From: CAZCYE01 sp964502775
GTDB taxonomy: Bacteria; Actinomycetota; Acidimicrobiia; IMCC26256; PALSA-555
NCBI GenBank assembly: GCA_964502775.1
Contig: CAZCYE010000014.1
Location: 1-26,223, forward strand
DNA: 26,223 bases
Reading direction: 5' to 3'
Made by a program: the position numbers and the translations under genes. Every line of letters begins with the position of its first letter. Position 1 is the first letter of the stretch. Positions 21,537 through 26,223 of the stretch are shown in pieces. The notes under the pieces were generated by a model. The model made no database searches, was not told the origin of the DNA, and saw only the letters and a list, made by a program, of their open reading frames with translations.

Positions 21537-22145
21537 ATGGAGCCGGTAGAGCCGCAGCCGGTCGGTCCCGCATTCGCCGATTCCGCCGACGAGCGTGAGC
21601 TCGTCGAGCGGGCCCGTCGCGACCCCGGGGCGTTCTCGGCGTTGTACCGCCGGTACGTGGGGCGGGTCTACGCCTTCGCCCATCGCCGCACCTGGACTCC
21701 GGAGGCAGCCGAGGACGTGACCGCGACCACGTTCGAGCGTGCACTACGTCATCTCGACCGTTTCGATCCCAACGGCACCGGGTTCGGTGCGTGGCTGTTC
21801 CGGATCGCGTCGAACGAGCTCGTCGACCACTACCGACGTGAAGGGCGCGTGCGCAGTGGCCGAGGGCAGCGAGCGCTGCGGGCGTTGACCGTCGACTCGA
21901 CGCTCGACGACGTCGAGCACATCGACCATGCCGACGACGTGCAGCACATGCTCGATGCACTGTCCACATTGCGGCCGCGCTATCAGCAAGCGCTCACGTT
22001 GCGGTACCTCGCCGAGCTGTCGAGCGACGACGCGGCTGACGCCATGGGTTGCTCCAAGCCGGTGCTCGCGGTCACCCTGCACCGAGCCGTCGGCGCGCTG
22101 CGCCGAGCCGTCGAGCGCCAGGCGTCCGAGCAGGGTGGAACATGA
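21537..22145 (+). CDS. RNA polymerase sigma-70 family factor (ECF type)
   Basis: 202 residues, the length of a two-domain ECF sigma factor. Region 2 covers about residues 22-104: AFSALYRRYVGRVYAFAHRR, then a region PEAAEDVTATTFERALRHLDRF, which binds core polymerase and the -10 element, and FGAWLFRIASNELVDHYRRE. Region 4 covers about 135-195 with ALSTLRPRYQQALTLRYLAE and a helix-turn-helix around LSSDDAADAMGCSKPVLAVTLHRAVGALRR, for the -35 element. The usual 'E-x-A-x-x-L' in the turn is replaced by DDAADAMG, still a fair match. ATG at 21537 is preferred to an earlier in-frame start at 21444, which would place the hairpin inside the coding region. Its stop overlaps the next start (ATGA), so it is co-translated with the FecR-like protein. 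Confidence 0.93.
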   Translation: MEPVEPQPVGPAFADSADERELVERARRDPGAFSALYRRYVGRVYAFAHRRTWTPEAAEDVTATTFERALRHLDRFDPNGTGFGAWLFRIASNELVDHYRREGRVRSGRGQRALRALTVDSTLDDVEHIDHADDVQHMLDALSTLRPRYQQALTLRYLAELSSDDAADAMGCSKPVLAVTLHRAVGALRRAVERQASEQGGT

Positions 22146-22750
22146 CAGCCACCCGTCGTGACCTGCGCCGCACACTCGACTCGATGGCGAACCGGGTCGT
22201 ACCCGAGCCGCGATCGTCGTTCGTGGTCGGGCTCGAGGCCCGCCTGGCCCACGAGTTGAGCACGCGCCGCACGGTCGTGAGCCTCCCGTCGCGACGACGT
22301 TCGGGGCTGCCGTTCATCGGCGGTCTCACGGTGCTCGGCGCGTCGGTCGTGCTGAGCGGCGCGCTCGCCGGCTGGTACGGCGAGCGTGACGTCGAGGCGC
22401 TCGAGCTCTCGTCGGCCTTCGACACCATGGTCATGATGCCCGACGGCACCCAGGTGGCCGGCGCGAGTGGGCTCGCGCTCCCCGACGGTGCCGTGGTGCG
22501 CACCGGTCCCCATGGCCAGGCCGCCGCCGGGTCCGTAGAGCTCGGCCCCGGCATCGAGGCGCTCGTGGATTCGGGCCGCCTCGTGCTGCACCCAGTGACG
22601 GCCGCGCCAGTCGCGCCGTCTCCCGTGGCGGCGGTGACGGGTCCCATCACCGCTACCTCGACCAGCGTGCCGCCTGCGCTCGCACGCGACACCGGTGGAC
22701 TCGGCCTGTCCACGTCGCCAGACGGCGTCGGACCGTCACGCGCCCTGTAG
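22142..22750 (+). CDS. Membrane-anchored FecR-like protein, likely sigma-factor partner
   Basis: 202 residues, start overlapping the sigma factor stop by 4 bases. The N-terminal 54 residues are basic and helical (EARLAHELSTRR), where an anti-sigma protein would hold its sigma factor. One membrane segment follows (about 57-79). The outer part (about 88-150) contains MVMMPDGTQVAGASGLALPD and VVRTGPHGQAAAGSVELGPG with repeated D-G and T-G turns, a pattern like the FecR domain. The last 45 residues are a Pro/Ser/Thr/Ala-rich tail. The arrangement, a membrane protein translated directly with an ECF sigma factor, is the usual layout of an anti-sigma factor. No zinc-finger HxxxCxxC motif is present, so a ZAS-type mechanism is not supported. 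Direct binding is inferred from position, not shown. Confidence 0.82.
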   Translation: MTATRRDLRRTLDSMANRVVPEPRSSFVVGLEARLAHELSTRRTVVSLPSRRRSGLPFIGGLTVLGASVVLSGALAGWYGERDVEALELSSAFDTMVMMPDGTQVAGASGLALPDGAVVRTGPHGQAAAGSVELGPGIEALVDSGRLVLHPVTAAPVAPSPVAAVTGPITATSTSVPPALARDTGGLGLSTSPDGVGPSRAL

Positions 22751-22761
22751 GCGTCTCGGCT

Positions 22762-23487
22762 TCAGTACTCGAGGACCGCGCGGACCGGGCGGTGATCCGA
22801 TCCCACGGCCGGGAGCACCTCCGCACCGCGCACGCGCACCTCGCCCGGGCGCACCAGCACGTGGTCGATCTGGCTGTGGGGATGGCGTGCCGGCCAGGTG
22901 CGTCCCCGCACCGCTCGCTGCCAGCCCCGCAGGAGCGTGACCACTCCCGGGCCCCAGAAGTTGCAGTCGCCCGCGATCACGGTGGGCTGTCCCGGTGGCG
23001 GGAGGCGCGTCGCGAGGTCGTGCAGCTGACGCGGCGGGCCGAAGGGCAGGCCTGACGTCAGGTGCAGGCCGATCACCTCGAGCGGGTGCTCCGTGCCCAC
23101 GGTCACCCGCAACGCCGAGCGCCGCGCCCCGCACCCCTGGGACCCGGTACGTGAGGGCGGGTCGTCCAGCACGCGGCCCACGGCGCGTGCCGGCACCCGC
23201 GTGAGGATGGCGAGCCCGATGCTGCCGGGTCCCTGCGGGTCGAAGCGCAGTACACCGGCCTCCATCCGGGCCGGGCTGTCGAGGTGGTCGTGCACGGCGT
23301 AGCCGTGGCGGGCCGCGAACTCGTCCACCTCGCCCGTGTGCCCGTCGGGGCGCCACACCTCCTGGACGACCATCACGTCGGCGGCGTGGCGCTCGAGCAC
23401 GCCGACGAGGTCATAGGGCTCCGTGCCCCGCCAGGTCGGCCCGAGGCCGTAGTGGCAGTTGAAGCTGACCAGCTCGAGCTCGGGCAT
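22762..23487 (-). CDS. Endonuclease/exonuclease/phosphatase family protein
   Basis: 241 residues from the ATG at 23487, 11 bases after the histidine kinase stop. The metal-dependent phosphodiesterase fold shows its standard motifs: LVSFNCHYG (6-14), VVQEVW with Glu43 as metal ligand, GLHL in the centre, IAGDCNFWG (the D-x-N motif), QIDHVLV and the final GSDHRPV with the catalytic Asp-His pair. There is no signal peptide or membrane segment. Substrates in this family range from DNA to inositol phosphates and lipids and cannot be told here. Third gene of the response regulator-kinase operon, though the short protein could also be expressed on its own. Earlier in-frame starts lie inside the kinase gene and are rejected. 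Confidence 0.92.
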   Translation of the reverse strand: MPELELVSFNCHYGLGPTWRGTEPYDLVGVLERHAADVMVVQEVWRPDGHTGEVDEFAARHGYAVHDHLDSPARMEAGVLRFDPQGPGSIGLAILTRVPARAVGRVLDDPPSRTGSQGCGARRSALRVTVGTEHPLEVIGLHLTSGLPFGPPRQLHDLATRLPPPGQPTVIAGDCNFWGPGVVTLLRGWQRAVRGRTWPARHPHSQIDHVLVRPGEVRVRGAEVLPAVGSDHRPVRAVLEY

Positions 23488-23498
23488 AGGCCCGAACG

Positions 23499-24836
23499 TT
23501 ACGAGGACGCGGCCGCGGGGATCCGCACCACGAAGCGAGCACCTCCGAGTGGCGTGTCCTCCACGGCCACGCGGCCGTGATGGCGCTCGACGACGGCGCG
23601 CACGAGCGCCAGGCCGAGCCCGGCGCCTCCTGCCGGGCGACCCCGGTCCTCGTCGAGGCGGGTGAAGCGGTCGAACACGCGGACGCGGTCCTCGCCCGGG
23701 ATGCCCGGGCCGTCGTCGTCCACGGTGAGCACCACCTGGGCACCGTCGACCTCGAGCGCGACCGTCACCCGTGTGGTCGCGTGCCGGCACGCGTTGTCGA
23801 GGAGGTTGCGCACCACGCGGCCGAGCTGGCGCGCGTTGCCGCGCACCCGGCCCGCCGACACGTGGGTGGTGTCGATGGCCACCTGTCGCGTGCGGTGGCT
23901 CTCGTCGAGCACGAGGTCGTCGAGGTCCACGTCCTCGGCATCGAAGCGCGTCCCGGCCTCGTCGAGGCGGGCGAGCTCGAGCAGCTCGTCGACGGCCTCC
24001 TCGAGCCGGCCGTCCTCGTCGAGGACGGCCTTGGCCACCGTGGGCCAGTCAGGGTCGTCACGGCGCAGCGCCACCTCGAGCTGGGCCCGCACCGCGGCGA
24101 TGGGGCTGCGCAGCTCGTGGGAGGCGTCGGACACGAACTGACGCTGGCGCACCGCGGCGGCGTCGAGACGCTCGAGCATCTCGTTCATCGTGCGGGCCAG
24201 GCGCCCGACCTCGTCGTCGGTGCCGGGGTCGGGCACCCGCCGGTGCATCGTGGTGGGGGTGATCGCGGCCGCCTCGGCGCGGATGGCCTCCACGGGGCGA
24301 AGGGCGCGCCCCGCCAGGTACCACGCCAGCGCGGCGATCACGAGCACCACGAGGGGCACGCCGATGAGCAGCGCGTCGGTGACGCTGTCGACCGACCGGT
24401 CCACCTCGGCCAGCGAGCGTTGCGCGATCAAGGTGATCTGGCCGACCTGGGTCTCGACCGTGCGGCGCGTCTCCAGGGCCTGGTCCCTCCGGGGTCGGGG
24501 CCCGTTGGGTGTGCCCTGGAGCGTGATCGTGGAGCCACCGGGACGCCGGATCACGATCTGGGGGGCGGTCCCCGCGCCTTGGGCCGGAGCCCGCACCTCG
24601 TCGAGGGGCGTCCCTTGGCGCACCTGACGCGCCACCTCGGCGAGCTGCTGGCGGTTGGTGCGCTCGATGTCGTCGACCAGGTTGTCGTCCACCACCCGCA
24701 CCAACCCGAACGACGCCGCCGCCAGCCCGACGGCCACCAGCCCGGTCGCGGCCAGCGTGATGCGCAGCCGTACCGACGACAGCCCGGGCCAGCGCGAGTG
24801 GCGGGGAGCGTCCAGGGCGTCGTCGTGGTCGGTCAT
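23499..24836 (-). CDS. Two-component sensor histidine kinase
   Basis: 445 residues. Two membrane segments (about 25-46 and 154-176) enclose an extracytoplasmic sensor region of about 105 residues that is Arg/Gln-rich and has no recognised fold. A HAMP linker follows (about 177-230: RPVEAIRAEAAAI to NEMLERLD). The dimerisation domain has FVSDASHELRSPIAAVR with the phospho-accepting His240. The ATPase domain shows the N-box RNLLDNACRHA, the G1 box DDDGPGI, the F-box region VFDRFTRLD and the G2 box GGAGLGLALVRAV. The start overlaps the response regulator stop by 4 bases (ATGA), so both are co-translated. The signal sensed is unknown; the layout resembles envelope or drug-stress kinases of the OmpR-partner class. 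Confidence 0.96.
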   Translation of the reverse strand: MTDHDDALDAPRHSRWPGLSSVRLRITLAATGLVAVGLAAASFGLVRVVDDNLVDDIERTNRQQLAEVARQVRQGTPLDEVRAPAQGAGTAPQIVIRRPGGSTITLQGTPNGPRPRRDQALETRRTVETQVGQITLIAQRSLAEVDRSVDSVTDALLIGVPLVVLVIAALAWYLAGRALRPVEAIRAEAAAITPTTMHRRVPDPGTDDEVGRLARTMNEMLERLDAAAVRQRQFVSDASHELRSPIAAVRAQLEVALRRDDPDWPTVAKAVLDEDGRLEEAVDELLELARLDEAGTRFDAEDVDLDDLVLDESHRTRQVAIDTTHVSAGRVRGNARQLGRVVRNLLDNACRHATTRVTVALEVDGAQVVLTVDDDGPGIPGEDRVRVFDRFTRLDEDRGRPAGGAGLGLALVRAVVERHHGRVAVEDTPLGGARFVVRIPAAASS

Positions 24837-25561
24837 CGTCGCTCCGGCGCGGGGTCGTCGTCGGTCACGGAGTCACCGACCTCGCCGGCCTCGCCGGCCT
24901 CGAGCACGTACCCGGCGCCACGCACGGTGCGAATGAGCGCGGACCCGTAGGGCTGGTCGAGCTTGCGTCGGAGGTAGCCGACGTACACCTCCACCACGTT
25001 GGGGTCGCCCCCGAAGTCCATGCCCCACACGTGGTCGAGGATCTCGGGCTTGGATGCCACGTGGCCGTCGCGGCGCATGAGGAACTCGAGCAGCGCGAAC
25101 TCCCGCGCCGTGAGCCGGATCTCGTCGGCGTCGCGGCTCACGGTGCGCGCGCCGGGGTCGAGGCGCAGTGGGCCGAGCTCGAGCACCGCGGGCCGGGGCG
25201 GTGCGCCGCGACGGAACAGGGCGCGTAGGCGGGCGAGCAGCACCACGAACGAGAAGGGCTTGGACAGAAAGTCGTCGGCGCCGGTGTCGAGGGCCTCGGC
25301 CTCGTCCCACTCGCCGTCCTTGGCGGTGAGCATGAGGATGGGGGTCCATACGCCCTCCCCGCGCAGCGTCTCGCACACCTTGTAGCCGTTCATGCCGGGC
25401 AGCAGGATGTCGAGGACGATGGCGTCGTAGGAGCCCTCGCGTGCGCGCCACAGGCCGTCGAGGCCGTCGTGGACGGCGTCGACGTCGAAGCCCTCCGCCT
25501 CGAGGCCCTGACTGATGGCCTCGGCGAGGTGGACTTCGTCTTCCACGATCAGCACGCGCAT
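24833..25561 (-). CDS. OmpR/PhoB-family response regulator
   Basis: 242 residues. The receiver domain (1-115) has the acidic pocket Glu7/Asp8, the phosphorylation site Asp51 in IVLDILLPGMNG, Thr79 and Lys101 in SKPF. The C-terminal winged-helix domain (about 128-222) has LTAREFALLEFLMRRDGHVA and ILDHVWG, then VEVYVGYLRRKLD with the recognition helix and the wing IRTVRGAGYVLE. The ATG at 25561 is preferred; a GTG five codons upstream at 25576 is in frame. The last 20 residues form an acidic tail after the wing. It activates or represses transcription on phosphorylation by the kinase encoded immediately downstream. The 82-bp region up to the divergent DNA repair gene must hold its promoter, with no clear operator seen. 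Confidence 0.97.
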   Translation of the reverse strand: MRVLIVEDEVHLAEAISQGLEAEGFDVDAVHDGLDGLWRAREGSYDAIVLDILLPGMNGYKVCETLRGEGVWTPILMLTAKDGEWDEAEALDTGADDFLSKPFSFVVLLARLRALFRRGAPPRPAVLELGPLRLDPGARTVSRDADEIRLTAREFALLEFLMRRDGHVASKPEILDHVWGMDFGGDPNVVEVYVGYLRRKLDQPYGSALIRTVRGAGYVLEAGEAGEVGDSVTDDDPAPERR

Positions 25562-25643
25562 CACCCGATTGTGCACCCGCGGTGCGTGGTGCGCGGGGTG
25601 AGCCTGAGAGCGGGCTCAGGTTTCGTGCCGGTAGCGTGGTCCC

Positions 25644-26222
25644 GTGGCCCCGTCAGCGATCCAGGTGACCGGCGACGCCGACGCGGATCGGCTGCTCGCC
25701 GATGATCCGCTTGCCCTCATGATCGGCATGCTGCTCGACCAGCAGGTACCCATGGAGTGGGCGTTCAAGGGGCCGCACACGCTGAAGGCGCGTCTCGGGG
25801 AGCTCGACGCAGGCGCGATCGCGGCGATGCCCGAGTCCGACGTGGAGGCTGCGTTCCGGGCCAAGCCTGCCGTGCACCGCTTCCCTGCGGCCATGGCCAA
25901 ACGAGTGCATGCGCTGTGTCGGGTGCTCGTCGACGAGTACGGCGGCGACGCGAGCGCAGTCTGGCGCGACGCGGGATCGGGCGCCGAGCTCTACGACCGC
26001 CTGGTCGCGCTCCCCGGCTTCGGGGCCGAGAAGGCGAGGATCTTCCTCGCGCTGCTGGCCAAGCGCCTGGGCGTGCGGCCACCGGGCTGGGAGGCGGCCG
26101 CGGCACCGTTCTCCGACGACGTGCCCCGCTCCGTCGCCGACATCGACTCGCCCGAGATGCTTGCCCGGGTGCGGGAGTGGAAGCGCGCCCAGAAGGCCAA
26201 GGGCAAGGCCAAGTCGGACTGA
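25644..26222 (+). CDS. HhH-GPD family base-excision DNA repair protein
   Basis: 192 residues from a GTG. The whole protein matches the compact actinobacterial HhH-GPD family: the N-terminal PLALMIGMLLDQQVPMEWAF (22-41), where glycosylases have their Q-rich first helices, a central helical region with ELDAGAIAAMPESDVEAAF, and the helix-hairpin-helix VALPGFGAEKARIFLALLAKRLGV (121-144) followed by PPGW. The HhH binds DNA backbone. The Asp that usually follows in the catalytic position of DNA glycosylases is not obvious, so catalysis on damaged bases is expected from family membership only. The C-terminal 20 residues are Lys-rich (KRAQKAKGKAKSD), probably extra DNA contacts. The stop is the last full codon before the window ends. 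Diverges from the response regulator gene. Confidence 0.92.
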   Translation: MAPSAIQVTGDADADRLLADDPLALMIGMLLDQQVPMEWAFKGPHTLKARLGELDAGAIAAMPESDVEAAFRAKPAVHRFPAAMAKRVHALCRVLVDEYGGDASAVWRDAGSGAELYDRLVALPGFGAEKARIFLALLAKRLGVRPPGWEAAAAPFSDDVPRSVADIDSPEMLARVREWKRAQKAKGKAKSD

Positions 26223-26223
26223 C

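Noticed and set aside
23577..24950. Plus-strand frame of about 457 codons opposite the histidine kinase
   Set aside because: His/Val/Gly-rich shadow; the kinase motifs on the other strand are complete.
1..26223. CRISPR array, phage genes, transposase or tRNA genes
   Set aside because: No regularly spaced repeats, no integrase or transposase motifs and no tRNA cloverleaf were seen on either strand.

Overview
This is a very GC-rich actinobacterial-type window with strong GC bias at third codon positions and frequent GTG (one TTG) starts. The best guess is an uncultured member of the Acidimicrobiia or a related deep-branching actinobacterium; this is inferred from style and gene families, not proven. 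Two 100-N scaffold gaps (12293-12392 and 17392-17491) show a draft assembly. The first gap is flanked by exactly the same 55 bases on both sides, the signature of a k=55 assembly overlap. It is therefore an artefact, and the gene it splits is intact once the duplicate is collapsed. No rRNA, tRNA, CRISPR array, insertion sequence or phage gene was seen, and there is no gene-free stretch longer than about 300 bases.

Layout. 1-1268 (+): a 5'-truncated exported protein, then a translationally coupled, membrane-anchored protein with a chagasin-like domain. 1276-2612: a VOC-family protein (-) and an unknown membrane protein (+). 2635-6891 (-): a three-gene block running from a secreted monohaem c-type cytochrome-like protein, through an unrecognised protein overlapping it by 4 bp, to a Tat-exported multicopper oxidase. 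7014-8450 (+): a DHA2-type MFS transporter. 8422-11952 (-): a possible operon of an NlpC/P60 cell-wall hydrolase, a ferredoxin/metallo-beta-lactamase fusion, a small VOC protein and a Coq4-like protein with the full HDxxHx11E metal motif. 12223-17388 (+): dienelactone hydrolase, then after a strong hairpin a run of closely packed genes: CPBP-type membrane protease, DUF3566-like membrane protein with a Rho-N/SAP-like tail, a six-TM protein fused to an alpha/beta hydrolase, and an unknown protein whose start codon lies in a perfect hairpin. 17517-20168: divergent rpiA (-) and a GH15 glucoamylase/trehalase-type enzyme (+). 20210-22750: an unknown membrane protein (-) diverging from a sigma factor and a membrane-anchored FecR-like partner (+). 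22762-25561 (-): a response regulator, histidine kinase and endonuclease/exonuclease/phosphatase-family protein in one tight operon. 25644-26222 (+): an HhH-GPD DNA repair protein.

Most of the window is chromosomal housekeeping plus envelope biology. The best candidates for undescribed function are the cytochrome/unknown/multicopper oxidase block, the Coq4-like protein in a lineage expected to use menaquinone, and the sigma/FecR pair with its structured upstream region. None is proven to be a new system.
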